Below, one piece after another: positions 1 to 11,499 of a stretch of 64,000 bases of DNA (its first letter is position 1; every line of letters starts with the position of its first letter). Origin of the DNA: Clitoria ternatea (Eukaryota; Streptophyta; Magnoliopsida; Fabales; Fabaceae); NCBI GenBank assembly GCA_037962975.1, contig CM075675.1, positions 45,058,501-45,122,500 of the forward strand, read 5' to 3'. The position numbers and the translations under genes were made by a program. Below the pieces are notes generated by a model, which was not told where the DNA came from, did not search any database, and worked only from the letters and a program-made list of their open reading frames with translations.

Positions 1-407
1 TCTCGGTCATAAGCAATATGCCAGCCCCTAACCCAATTCGTCCTCTGATGTCCAATGTTCGGAGAGTCCTGGCGAGTCCTGTAGGAATTAACATAAAATT
101 CCATCACTAAGATGGGATACCCCTTAGTAGGTAGGGAAAACGGGGGTCCCCATCTCCTCCTTTGGATTTCATCCTGCAGCTCAGGATAGTCCCCAACACT
201 CAGATCCAAAACTCTTTCCCAAATAAGTCTCTGGCCCTTTATTTGGTGAAACCGGGCCCATTTCACATCAGTGCGAAATCTGGTTGGATCTCTAGATCCT
301 AACACCTCCTCACCCTGAAAATCTGGATCCTCAGAGGTGGTGTCAATGTCCGCGGTCCTTCTCTGTCTTTTAGGACCAGTAGTCGGGATGGACTTCTTTG
401 GTGCCAT
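1..407 (-). CDS. Athila extra ORF (putative plant transposon protein domain), N-terminal part
   Basis: An uninterrupted reading frame begins at the ATG complementary to 405-407 and runs off the left edge, giving 135 complete codons. It starts MAPKKS, has a basic stretch KRQRR near residues 13-17, then a region with YPILVMEFYVNSYRTRQ and NWVRGWHIAYDR. Such a block after pol is known from Athila and Calypso elements, where a transposase-32/putative plant transposon protein domain occupies the env-like position. No signal peptide or membrane segment is seen in this part. Being open while gag and pol are full of stops is notable, but only the N-terminal part is visible. Family assignment rests on remembered similarity. 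Confidence 0.6.
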   Translation of the reverse strand, partial: MAPKKSIPTTGPKRQRRTADIDTTSEDPDFQGEEVLGSRDPTRFRTDVKWARFHQIKGQRLIWERVLDLSVGDYPELQDEIQRRRWGPPFSLPTKGYPILVMEFYVNSYRTRQDSPNIGHQRTNWVRGWHIAYDR

Positions 408-1587
408 CTGGAAAAAGAAAAATTTTTAAAATCAAATACACATTATACTATTTTTAAAGAAATAAATCAAACATTAAAAGTTAACAAAAAAAATTTTTTG
501 GTTTTTATATTTTATGCAAAACATACACAATAACAAAATATTTATACAAAATTTTAAACATACATGTTTTTGGATTTTCTAAAAAATTACACAAATTGCA
601 AAATTCACACAAAATCCATAACAAGATAAAAACAACATTTTTTTTTGAATTTTTGTAATTTATAAGAAAAATTAACATGCATATTTTTTGGATTTTTAAA
701 ATTTATCACAAAAAAAATTAACATGCATAAATTTCACAAAACATGCAAAATCATACAACATGCATATTTACAAAATTATGTAAATTTATTTTTATTTTTA
801 TGCAAGAAAGTATAACAAACATACAATTTAAGAAAATTTATTAATTTAAAAGAAAAGTAAACAAACAACAAACAAAGAATAATGGACAAAATTATTAAAA
901 ACATAAAACAGAAAATCACACACAAAATTCAATAAAAATTAGAAACAGAGGCTGACGCTACACGTGTGTGGGACGCTACGCGTCAGCTCTGTTCTTCCCA
1001 CGCTATGCGTCAGTGGGATGCTACGTGTGGGCTTGCAGAACAGAAACTGCAAAACAGGGGTTGTGTAATAGAAACCCCTCCAAAACTACATTCAATCCAT
1101 TCAAATTCCTATTTCTAACAGCAATCAATCTTAATGGTCATCTAATCCTAACCCTAACCACATGCAATTTCTAAGAATCAAAATTAAAATCAAACTAAAG
1201 AGAAAGGATTTAGAAAACTTACTTGGGATCCTTTGAGCAAATATGAATGAGAAGGTTTGGAAGTTTTGAGAGAAAAAGAGGGTTTGGGAAATTAGGGTTT
1301 CTGAAATTGCAGAGGGAGGCAAGATAGGTTTTTTAAAGATTATAGACTTGGGCCTCCCTCTGGTTCAGTTTTAAAAACTGAACAAGGACCCTGACGCTAC
1401 GTGTGGATGCGACGTTATGCGTCAGGTTGAAATTTTAACCTCCACGCTGAGCGTCAGTGAGACGCTACGCATGGGGTTATGATTTTTTTAAATTTTTTTT
1501 AAAAAATAAAAATAAAAAGAAAAAGAAATAATGGGTTGCCTCCCATTAAGCGCTAAATTTAATGTCTCCAGCTAGACATCTTGCACA
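408..1587 (-). other. Non-coding spacer between Athila pol and extra ORF
   Basis: About 1.2 kb without a credible coding frame. Positions 430-900 are very AT-rich with repeated ACATGCATA-like words. GC-rich palindrome pairs sit at 953-1030 and 1392-1474. Next to the integrase stop is a TGGGTTGCCTCCCATTAAGCGC motif (1533-1555) of a type I recall following pol in related plant gypsy elements. The spacer may hold a splice acceptor for the extra ORF; none could be proven. Confidence 0.6.
953..1474. repeat. Paired 15-bp palindromes, TGACGCTACGCGTCA family, internal array
   Basis: Eight 15-bp copies related to TGACGCTACGCGTCA occur as four pairs: 953/971, 998/1016, 1392/1410 and 1442/1460. The two starts of each pair are 18 bp apart. 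Neighbouring pairs are 45-50 bp apart. Copies vary at a few positions (TAC/TAT centre, CGCG/CGTG arm). They stand out as GC- and CpG-rich islands in AT-rich DNA. Confidence 0.85.
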
Positions 1588-3318
1588 TCACAAATCAGTC
1601 AAATAACAAATGGTAGTGAGTCTATTGATCTCACCACCCAGATATAGTTTCAATCTCTGCCCATGAACCATCCAACTTCTTTTGGAAGTTGGGTCTTCAA
1701 TTTCAACTGCTCCATAAGATTTAACTTCCTTGATTACAAAAAGGCCTGACCATTTAGATTTTAATTTACCAGGGAACAGTCTTAATCTTGAATTAAACAA
1801 TAAAACTTGCTGACCTGGTATGAAGTGTCTATTTTTAATTTTCTTATCATGATAAGTTTTTACCTTGTTCTTGTAACTTCTAGATGTCTCATAAGCATTG
1901 TTTCTCATTTCTTCCAACTCAAATAACTGCAACTTTCTTTTGTCAGCTGCTGCATTTGGATCAAAGTTGAGAAATTTTAAAGCCCAGTATGCCTTATGTT
2001 CCATCTCTATTGGAAGATGACAAGCTTTTCCATAGACCATTTGGAAAGGAGAAAGGCCAATTAGAGTCTTAAATGCAGTTCTGTATGCCCATAGTGCATC
2101 ATCAAGCTTTTATGACCAATCTTTTCTAGAGGAAGACACAGTCTTTTCCAAAATCTTTTTCACTTCTCGATTTGAAATCTCAGCCTACCTATTGGTTTGT
2201 GGATGATATGTTGTGGCCACTTTATGTCTCACTCCATAATGTTGTAACACTTTCTGAAGAACTTTGTTACAAAAATGTGATCCTCCATCACTGATCATAG
2301 TTCTTGGTGTTCCAAACCTGCAGAAAATATTTTTCTTCAAGAAATTCACTACAGTTTTGGTGTCAGCATTAGGTGAAGCAATTACTTCTACCCACTTTGA
2401 AACATAATCAACTGCCAAAACAATGTATTGATTGAATTGAGAATAAGGAAAAGGTCCCATGAAATCAATACCCTAACAATCGAATATCTCAACCTCCTGA
2501 ATGTTTGTGAGAGGCATTTCTTGTCTTTTGTTAACATTACCTGTTCTTTGGCAGTTATCACAAGCTTGCACAAATGAGTGAGAATCTTTAAAAATGGAGG
2601 GCCAATACAAACCTGATTGAAGAATTTTTGCAGCAGTTCTTTCTCCATTAAAATGTCCTCCATAAGGAGACTTATGACAATGCCACAACACATCTTTCTT
2701 TTCCCAGTCGGTACATAATGACATAACAAATTATCCACACTAATTTTAAATAGATGAGGGTCATCCCACACAAAGTATTTTGAATCTTTGAAAAAAAAAT
2801 TTCTTTGCTGCCAAGTTAAATCATTTGGAAGAATTCCTGCTGCTTTAAAATTGGCCATATCAGCAAACCATAGCCATTTTGTTATTTCAAAAAGTTTTTT
2901 ATCAGGAAATTCTTCTAAGATGTCTTTTTCTTTGACAGTGACCTCATCATTCATTAATCTGGAAAGATGGTCAGCGATCATATTTTCACTACCCTTTTTA
3001 TCTTTGATTTCAAGATCATATTCTTGAAGGAGTAAAATCTATTAGATTAACCGAGGTTTAGAATCAGTTTTGGTCAAAAGATACTTGATTGCAGCATGAT
3101 CAGTGAAAACAATTATTTTTGATCCAATCAAATATGATCTAAATTTTTCTAAGGCATACACTATAGCTAGTAATTCCTTTTCAATAGTTGCATAATTTAT
3201 TTGATTTTCATTTAAAACTTTACTAGCATAGTGTATAACCCTAAAAAATTTTCATATCTTTGACCTAAAACTGCTCCTACAGCATAATCACTTGCATCAC
3301 ACATAAGTTCAAAGGGTA

Positions 3319-4801
3319 AATTCTGTTATTCAAGTGGCCTCAATACTCAAGAGGGGGGGCGGGGTGAATTGAGTTTTTAAAACTTTGCTTAGAATGCCTT
3401 TGAACTTGATTTTTTTGTCACAAGTTTAAAGATTATGCAAGTGAAGTCAAGTTTAATGCAAGAGCTAATGCAAACAAGAGGTGTATATAGTTAAAACAAT
3501 TTATCAAACACTTAGTGTGCAATATTCAAAGTAAACTGATTCAAGCAAGCTCAAGTATGTAAATCCCAATCAACCAACATAAATCAATTTAATACAGTAT
3601 ATGAATGTAAAAGAGTTAGGGAGAGGAGCTTGCAAACCAATTTAATGAGTTCCACCAACCCCTGTGTACGTCTCGCCTTCAAGCAACCCACTTGAAGGAT
3701 TTCCACTATTGAAGTTTAGAGATTACAAGTTATGAGCGATTGCAACTTCCTAGTGTCCCACACTCAAGAACTCAATCTTCACTAGCACAAGGGCAACCCA
3801 CCCAATCTCTCAAACTCTCAATACCCAAAGGTTGAACCCCAACCTTTGTGACCACTCAACCTAAAGTGAAAAGCCTTTGTGTTTTATGGTGTTTACAAGA
3901 TATGAACTCTCTAAATAGAGTAGATGTACAAGTGAATGCTCTCTCAAATTTCTAGCTCTCAACAAGAGAGGATGTACAAGTTAAAGCTCAACTTTCAGAA
4001 AATGCAAAGATATAAACTCACTAAGCATAAGGCAAGATTGAAGAATTGATTGTCTCTTGCTTCTCTATTTTGTGCTTGTGTTTCCCTTGCATTATAGAGC
4101 CTTGGAGCAGCTTCAAAGTCCTTCTAGCCGTTACAAATAGTGGTTCCAGCTTGTCTTTACGTATTTTAGGTTTTGGATAGTTGGTTCCCACTTAAATCTG
4201 TCTTTCTAGTGGTGTTTTCCACTTCTTGAATCGATTCGTAGCTTCTTGAATTGATTTAGAGCATTCTTATTTATGCATTTTAGAGTTCCAGATTCGTATG
4301 AATCGATTCAGGCCTTGTTGAATCGATTCAGGCATTCTGTTTGGGGTTCCTGGGCTTGCATCTTCATGTGAATCGATTCAGGGTCATGGTGAATCGATTC
4401 ATGACATTCTGTTTCCAATTTTGGTGACTTCCAGGGCTTTGAATCGATTCAAGGTCATGGTGAGTTGATTCATGACATGCTGTTTCCAATTTTTGATGAC
4501 TTCCAGGGCTGTGAATCGATTCATTCGTGTGTGAATCGATTCAGGCGTTGTATTTTAATGTTTTTCCATGCCTGATTATCTTTCCTTGATGTGTTATGAT
4601 CCATGGTTGCTTTCCTTTGCCTTTGTGCATTGGTTTCTTGATTTCTTGACCTTGTGGAAACGTTTTCTTCATGATTTCTTGAGTTTCTTGATTTTATATA
4701 TCAACTTTGATTGTTTCATTTGTTTTTGATTCATGAAGATCTTATAATGCTTGTGCCTTTGTCATTATCAAAACCTGTTAACAACATGCAAATACAAATT
4801 C
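3319..4801 (+). mobile_element. Solo LTR (1473 bp) inside Athila RNase H
   Basis: The insert is 3324-4796. It starts TGTTATTC and ends AATACA, and is flanked by a perfect 5-bp direct repeat AATTC (3319-3323 and 4797-4801). Removing the insert and one AATTC rejoins the Athila RNase H frame at about NWNL/PFELMCDAS. TG...CA ends plus a 5-bp duplication are the marks of an LTR; no gag or pol lies inside, so it is a solo LTR. The 3' end, with TTTGTCATTATCAAAAC, resembles Copia/SIRE-type LTRs, which is a remembered likeness only. Confidence 0.8.
4227..4543. repeat. Five tandem ~71-bp units, each with two TGAATCGATTCA palindromes
   Basis: Palindrome starts are 4227/4247, 4299/4319, 4369/4390, 4440/4461 and 4512/4532. 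Within pairs the distance is 20-21 bp and between pairs 70-72 bp. Seven copies are perfect TGAATCGATTCA; 4227, 4247 and 4461 are variants. The DNA between palindromes is only partly conserved, so the palindromes are better kept than the rest of the unit. Confidence 0.9.
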
Positions 4802-6885
4802 CAATTAGGAGCAAAAATTACAAGGGCATAAACCAATTTTTCTTTTAATGAATTAAAAGCTTTAAGACATGCTTCATCAAACTTAAATTCAACATTTATT
4901 TAGAAGATTTGTTAAAGGTTTAACAATTTTTGAAAAATCTTGAATAAATCTCCTATAGAATCCAGCATGTCCTAAAAAACTTTTAATACCTTTTACATTC
5001 ACAGGGGGTGGGAGTTTAGAGATTACCTCTATTTTGGCTTGGTCTACTTCAATACCTTTAGAGGAAATTTTGTGACCAAGTACAATTCCTTCTTTTACCA
5101 TAAAGTGACATTTCTCCCAATTAAGCACCAAATTTGTTTCAATACACCGCTTCTGTACGGTGTCCAGATTGGTTAGACATGTTTTAAATGAATTTCCAAA
5201 GACTGAGAAATCATCCATGAAAATCTCAATGCTCTTTTCAATTAGATCTGCAAAAATAGCAAACATGCATCTTTGAAAAGTAGCAGGTGCATTACACAAT
5301 CCAAATGGCATTTTCCTATATGCAAATATACCAAAGGGACATGTAAAAACAGTCTTTTCCTGATCAAGAGGGTCAACAACAATTTGGTTATATCCAGAAT
5401 ATCCATCAAGAAAACAATAATAAGCTTGTCCAACCAATCTTTCAAGCATTTGATCCATAAAAGGAAGTGAAAAATGATCTTTTCTTGTTGCTTGATTTAG
5501 TTTTCTATAATCAATGCACATTCTCTAACTAGTGACAGTTTTTGTTGGGATTAATTCATTTTTATCATTAACAATTACTGTCATACCACCCTTTTTTGGG
5601 ACAACTTGTACCGGACTTACCCATGCACTATCAGAAATGGGATAGATAATACCTGTTTTCAGCAATTTCAAAACCTCCTTCTTAGTTACCTCTTTCATGG
5701 TTGGATTGAGGCGTCTTTGGGGTTGAGCAACAGGTTTAAAATTATCTTCTAGTAAAATCTTATGCATGCAATATGATGGGCTTATACCTTTTAGATCTTC
5801 AAGTGTCCACCCAATTGCTTCTTGATTCCTTTTCAATACTTCAACCAGTTTTTCTTCTTCTGTTTCACTTAACAAATTACTAATAATCACTGGTTTTAAA
5901 TTACCTTCTTTCAAAAAGATATACTTTAAGTTGGAAGGTAGCACTTTCAATTCAGGTCTCTTGATTTCTTCAATAGGTACTTCTTGAATTTCTTCAATTT
6001 CTCTTGATTTAGGGAAAATTTCTTTCTCTTGATCAAAATTTTCAAGATATTTGTCTACCTGTTTTTCTTCTTCTTCACTCAAAAATTCCACAGAGTTAGT
6101 TAATAACTTATTTAAAGAATCAGAGTTCGACATACCTGTGGATATGGAGAAGTAGATTTTGTCGAGAACATCCACCTTAAAACAATCTTGTTTCAGATTG
6201 GGATGTTTCATGGCTTTGAAAACATCAAAGTTTACTTCTTCATCGTGAACTCTTACTGCCAGCTTACCATTATCTACATCAATGAGTACTCTAGCAGTCT
6301 TCATGAATGGTCTTCCCAGAATTAGGGGAACTTCAACATCTTCTTCCATGTCTAATACCACAAAGTCAACAGGGAAGTAGAACTTGTCAACTTTCACAAG
6401 TACATCTTCCACAATACCATAGGGTCTTTTGATTGATCTATCAGCCAATTGCAGAGTCATCTTTGTTCTTTGAGGATCAAGGTCACCAATTTGTTTCATC
6501 ATACTTAGAGGCATTAGATTAATGCTAGCCCTTAAGTCTAACAAGGCTTTTCCAATGTTCATATCTCCAATGGAGACAGGAATGGTGAAACTTCCAGGGT
6601 CTTTCAACTTTACTGGCATATTATGTTGTAAAATAGCACTGCAACCTACTTCCAGTTCAACAATTTCTTCATCATACCTCCTCTTTTTGGTGAGCAATTC
6701 TTTCATAAACTTTACATATGTTGGCATCTGTTCCAATGCCTCAGAAAATGGAATGTTTATATGTAATTGCTTAAAGATTTCAAGGAATCTCTTGTATTCC
6801 TTTTCCTTATCCTTCTTTGATGGTGCATGTGGATAAGGTAAATCTTTAATTGAGGTGTCTGACCCAAATACTGATTTTTTTGTTT

Positions 6886-8448
6886 TTAAATTTTTTGATT
6901 TTTTGATTTTTTATCATTATTTTCTTCATCTTTTTTCTCTTCTTCTTCTTTCTTTTCTTCTTTCTCTTTTTTCTCTTCTTTTTCTTTTTTCTCTTTTTCT
7001 TCTTCTTTTTCTTTGTCACAATCATTTCCTACAACTTTACCACTTCTTGTAAAAATAGCATTATATTGGTCTCTTGGATTTTGAGTGTTTGTAGAAAAAC
7101 CAGAGCTTTTCATGTCAGCTACTTCTTTTGCTAACTATCCCAATTGCATGTCCAACGCCTTGCGTGCGGCTTCATTTGTTTGCATGTATTGAAACAACTG
7201 TTGGATAGACTCTTCTATCCTAGTTAGCCTTGCTGTTTGATCAGATTGTGGTTGTTGTTTGAATTGATTGTTAGGAGGTCAGTTAGAAGATCTAACATCT
7301 TGTTTCCAGCCAATATTCTGATTCTGCCATCTCTGCGGGTAATTGTTAAGAAAAGAATTACCAAGATTGAAAGGAAAATTACCTAAAGGTATTCTTTGAT
7401 GGTTCAGAAAATTGGCTTGCTCTTGCTCATTTCTTTCAGGGGCACAGTAACCACATGGTTGTTCTCCCATGCAATGCATACATTGTTTCAATTGAGCAGG
7501 AGGTAATGATGACATTTGAGCAATTTGAAGTTTCTCCAATTGTTTACTCATAGCCTCAATTTGTTGAGTCAGCTATTTTTGTTGAGCTAATACTGCATCA
7601 TTTACCCCCAATTCGAGTATACCTAGCTTTGTTTGTACATTACCTCTTTCATGTTTTGCTTGTCGATCACTAATGGACATTGATTCCAATATTTCAATTG
7701 CTTCTTCCACAGTTTTGTTCATTAAAGAACCTCCTGCACAAGCATCTAACATTATTTTAAATTGAGGTAACAAACCATGGTAAACGATCCTTACCTTTTC
7801 GACATCATTTAAGTTGTGGTTTGGACATTTCCTTAAGAGTGCCTTGAATCATTCCCATGTTTCTCCTAATGACTCATCATTGTTTTATGAAAAAATATAT
7901 ATGGCTGTCATGGCTTCAAAATATTTTGAAGGAGAATAAAATCTTTCCAAAAATTTTTTCTCGACATCGGACTAGTTTGCAAAACTACCGGGTGGACAAG
8001 ATTTAAACCATTCTTTAGCTTTCCCAATCAAAGAAAAAGGAAACAATCTCATGTAAACTGATTCTTCTTGATTGAGTTCAAAACCAATTGTGTTGCATAA
8101 CTCATAAAAAATAGTTAAGTGTTCATAAGGTTCCTCATTATTTAAACCAGCAAATTGATTATTTTGAATAATGTTTAAAGTAGCTGGTTTAATTTCTACA
8201 GCGGCAATAGGTCCTTGATACATCTCTGAAACACGAGGTGGTCCATTAATAGCAGCAAACTGTCCCAATGTTCTTCTTTCAGCAGTCATATTAGAATTTT
8301 CAAAATTTTCAGATTTTTCAAAAGAAGATGAAGTTGAAGAAGAAGTTTTTGTTTTTTTGGATTTTAATGCTTTAAGTTTCTTTACAAACTTCTCGATCTC
8401 AGGATCAAAGAACACCTTTCCTGGAGAAGATCGAGTTTGCATAAACAC
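6886..8448 (-). pseudogene. Athila gag (decayed)
   Basis: Gag begins at the ATG complementary to 8446-8448 (MFMQTRSSPGK) and shows the Athila-like core RRTLGQFAAINGPP followed by a PYEHLTIFYELCNTIGFE region and a KAKEWF block. Stops occur near 7971, 7570 and 7279, so the frame survives only in pieces: 7972-8448, 7573-7773, 7279-7551 and 6886-7113. A Cys/His-containing stretch with HCMGEQPCGYC lies near 7450. The last piece has a long Lys/Glu run encoded by a purine tract at 6905-7015, probably expanded by slippage. Gag would package element RNA. Confidence 0.8.
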
Positions 8449-8578
8449 ACTAAATAAAGAAAGGTTAGTAAAATAATGTTAAAATGAATAAATAAATAAA
8501 TAAATTGAAAATTTCTACTAAGGTAAAATATTTTTACCACGGTAATTAAAAAATTACTGTTTTACTGAATCAATTCAA

Positions 8579-8596
8579 TCCCCAGCGACGGCGCCA
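8579..8596 (-). promoter_or_regulatory. Athila primer-binding site (tRNA-Asp type)
   Basis: The sense strand reads TGGCGCCGTCGCTGGGGA, which differs at two positions from the complement of the plant tRNA-Asp 3' end (TGGCGCCGTTGCCGGGGA). It lies 7 bases inside the LTR end, as expected for a minus-strand primer site. Confidence 0.8.
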
Positions 8597-8603
8597 GAAA
8601 ACT

Positions 8604-10149
8604 TGTTAGACCCAATTATAATGTTGTAAAAAACTTGTTAACTTCGTGTTACTATTGGGTCTTTTAATTGGCAAGTGCACCAATCGTTTGTAGTTTTTAA
8701 AATTTAGATATCGTTCCACTGGGATTCAAAGTCCAATAATTACAGTAATTTTTTAGTTACTATGGTAAATTTATCAAAACCTATTCATAAAAGAATAATT
8801 TATATACAATTCATACAATATTCACAAGATTGCATGGCTGAGTTGTTCATGTGATAAAAAGAAAATAACAATCTATCTAAAAAATTGAGTTGCAATTTAA
8901 AATAGCTAAGATACTTGAGGGTGAAACACAAATAAACAAATTATGTTGGAATTTGGATTCCTAATCTAGAATAGCAATAGAGGAACTCAAGACATGCATA
9001 TTTAATCATCAAGTTCATGTCATTGCAGCTTAAAATCATTATAACCGATCCCTCGTGATATAAATTCTAAGTATTCACCGTAAAGTCCGATCCCTCGTGA
9101 GCTTTCTTGGTAAAAAAAACTTGCATTAATTCCTGGCCTTATGGCAACAATAAGTACCAATTCTATCCCTAGTAATTGGCATATTAAGGGTATTCCAACT
9201 TTTACTTTTGTTAAATCAAGTTTTAATAAGGCATGAATAATCATTCTCCCGTTTGACATTCACACTAATAAAACAAGTTTCAATACACATGAAAATCATT
9301 CTCCCGTTTGATGCTCATAATAAAACATTGAAATACTAACATGCACTTGAATCATAAACATGTAGAGATCGAATTCATAACATCGTAATCAATAGACTAG
9401 TTCACCAATTCCAACATAAACAAATTAGTTACAAATGGTGAAAGTAAAAACAACACTTGTAGTGATTGACATTACAAAGGCGATGGAAACTTCACAGTAC
9501 AACGATCACAATACTACACAATACTCTCAAGTATCTAGAAAACTATTCTAGAACTACAAACTCATAAAAGAACCACTCAAACACGAGTGTATAAGAGAAG
9601 AAGAGAACCCAGAATGTGGGATGGATGCTTAGGAGTGTGGAGAATGACCCTATTTATAGGGCTGAGGAAGGGTGCTGACGCTACGCGTCAGGTCCCTAAC
9701 TCAGCTCCCATTAAACAGCTTGAAGTGGCCACTATGGAATTATTAATTCAATCATGCCTTGCCATTTATCCCTGTCTCCACTTCGGCTTGGATATTTGTG
9801 AGTAGTGGAGAGGCCAATTATAGGTCAAAGGCTGAGTGCTTGGCCACCTAGAAGTGGAGTCCATGTAGCTTCTGACGCTACGCATGGCTGTGACGCGTAG
9901 CGTCAGCATCGGAAATCCCCACGCTACGCGTGGGGTTGATGCTATGCGTCAGCTCTCTAGATTTTCATTTTTCTCTTTAAATTCTTTACTTTTTCACTGC
10001 AAAACTAGAGAAAATTGATCAAGGGCAGATTATTTCCAACAACATCCATTTACTGAATTTAAAACCTAATTTTCTAACAATTTAAGCTAATTTTTATTAT
10101 TTTTACAAAATTTTTATTAAAGATTTTATTGTAAATTTGAGGACTTACA
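8604..10149 (-). repeat. Athila 5' LTR
   Basis: The LTR begins on the plus strand with TGTTAGACCC, just beyond the primer site, and ends near 10149 (or 10168). About 1.55 kb and non-coding. A palindrome array lies at 9676-9951. The other LTR is outside the window, so identity between the two could not be compared. Confidence 0.7.
9676..9951. repeat. TGACGCTACGCGTCA-family palindromes in the Athila LTR
   Basis: Copies start at 9676, 9873, 9891, 9919 and 9937. The last four form two pairs with 18-bp spacing, 46 bp apart, matching the 18-bp/45-bp layout of the internal array. The copy at 9891 is in the opposite sense (TGACGCGTAGCGTCA). Confidence 0.85.
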
Positions 10150-11499
10150 ACCCACTAGTAAAACTACAGGGCATTGTAGACGTCATTGGGCATTAACCTT
10201 ATTAACTCTAAGTGCAAGTGGGAGATTGTTAAAAATATACACTAAGAGCCTATATAGTACGTATCATTCTAAATAAGGTTTTTTTGTTAAATAATTTAAT
10301 AGACTTTATTTATCCTTAGAGTAATAGGTCATATGAGAGTTATTCCTAAAATGTCCCTAGTTAAGTATTTACGTAAGGACATGTAAATACATTAAGACTA
10401 GTGCGTGAGTGTACCGATGATCTGATCTCATAGACCATGGATATAAATGATATCAAGTCTTCACATGGGTACACATTAAGAGTAATGATGTACCGGACAG
10501 ACCCACCATGAGAATGTTGCATGGATCGTTACATGAATGTCATAAACGATTCTCAATGTGATAAGAGTATATGTAGTCCTTTAACCTGAAGTCACTACGA
10601 TTCCTACATGAGGAGTTTGTTGTTTTAATACAATCAAACATCTTCTGTAACAATAGGACTATAAAGATTATGATTAGGCAATGAATAAATTATGTAGAGG
10701 GATGCGAGTGATGTAGATGAGATTTATCTCTCCTATGTGACAGGAGTGATATCTATAGGCCACTTGATGGAGTGAGACTAAGGAAATGCATGACCATGCA
10801 AGAAAGAATAAATATTAGATATTTATTCCGATAAAGTCTACTCTGATATCAACTAAAATAAATTAGGCCATACAAGGATGACGCGACCATGCCTTGGGCC
10901 CAATTAGGATATCATGACAAAAAGAACAAACATATAAAATAATTATCACTTATAGATTATGTTGATATTAAATAATATTTGAACATAATGATGCATTGCT
11001 AGATGTTGCTCTTATTTTATGTTAATAATAAAATAGTTTATTATTAATATGACTGAGTATTTTACCTATAGGGTCACACACATAGAGTAAGCCCATCAGA
11101 AAATAGCTTTTATTTTAAGTTGGACTAAACTAAAGCTATTGGGCCTAACTCATTTAGAATGAGTAAGGAGCCCACTCTTTAGAGAGAACAAATTAGGTCA
11201 AACCTAAGCCTATAAATATAACATAAGATGCTCATAAGCGGTTCACCCAAAAAGAGACACAAAATACACAAAAGTTGCAAAAACTATAGCCGTCAAACTA
11301 GCATTTGGAAGGTGTAGCATTTATGGTGGGCATACTCGTGTGGACTCCTAAGGCTACGACTACTTCAATATTCTTCAAAAGGTAATCCTAAAGCGCAATA
11401 TTTATTTTGTGTTTGTCTTATGCTTTGAAACAAGGGGCTTTACAAATCCTTTGGGAATCCTTGTATTTCCGCTGCTCATGCATTAGGGATTCCCTAACA
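10150..11499 (+). mobile_element. Copia-type 3' LTR with polypurine tract
   Basis: AAGTGGGAGAT at 10216-10226 is a typical plant Copia polypurine tract. It is followed directly by an LTR starting TGTTAAAAATATACACT at 10227 and ending CCCTAACA at 11499 (1273 bp). A short stretch of internal sequence (about 10150-10216) precedes it, then the Athila LTR. The simplest reading is that Athila inserted into a plus-strand Copia element whose body lies left of the window. Confidence 0.65.

Larger units (their letters stand above)
1588..6736 (-). pseudogene. Athila pol: protease, RT, RNase H, integrase (decayed)
   Basis: The protease part (about 6100-6736) reads ALLDLRASINLMP, where the family has G after DL, so the catalytic DxG/DxGA turn is altered. 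The reverse transcriptase (4889-5521) keeps MCIDYRKLNQ, PFGLCNAPATFQ and the FMDD box. A stop stands at 5524-5526 where the family has Trp. RNase H follows (4797-4888 and about 3025-3318) and is split by the solo LTR. Integrase (1588-2981) has an H/C zinc region, ISDGGSHF, TYHPQTNR and a C-terminal part ending in frame at 1588. Stops interrupt the integrase at about 2184 and 2473. A functional polyprotein is not possible from this copy. Confidence 0.88.
1..10149 (-). mobile_element. Athila-type Ty3/gypsy retrotransposon, left end outside window
   Basis: Minus-strand element. Read from high to low coordinates it shows a 5' LTR, a tRNA-Asp-type primer site, gag, protease, reverse transcriptase, RNase H, integrase, a long non-coding spacer and the start of an extra ORF. 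The order and the FMDD reverse-transcriptase box fit the Athila branch of Ty3/gypsy. The 3' LTR must lie left of position 1, so no target duplication can be tested. The right LTR edge is at about 10149 (TGTAAGTCC on the sense strand, resembling the inverted other end TGTTAGACC); 10168 is a weaker alternative. Gag and pol carry many stops, so the copy cannot move by itself. Confidence 0.88.

Noticed and set aside
4440..4472. TGAATCGATTCA as heat-shock element
   Set aside because: GAA and TTC are separated by four bases, not the two needed for the standard nGAAnnTTCn layout.
4227..4543. CRISPR-like or bacterial-type repeat array
   Set aside because: Plant nuclear context, repeats too short, spacers partly conserved, no cas genes; it lies inside an LTR.
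6855..7052. Plus-strand hydrophobic Leu/Phe-rich frame
   Set aside because: Antisense of the Lys/Glu-rich purine tract of Athila gag.
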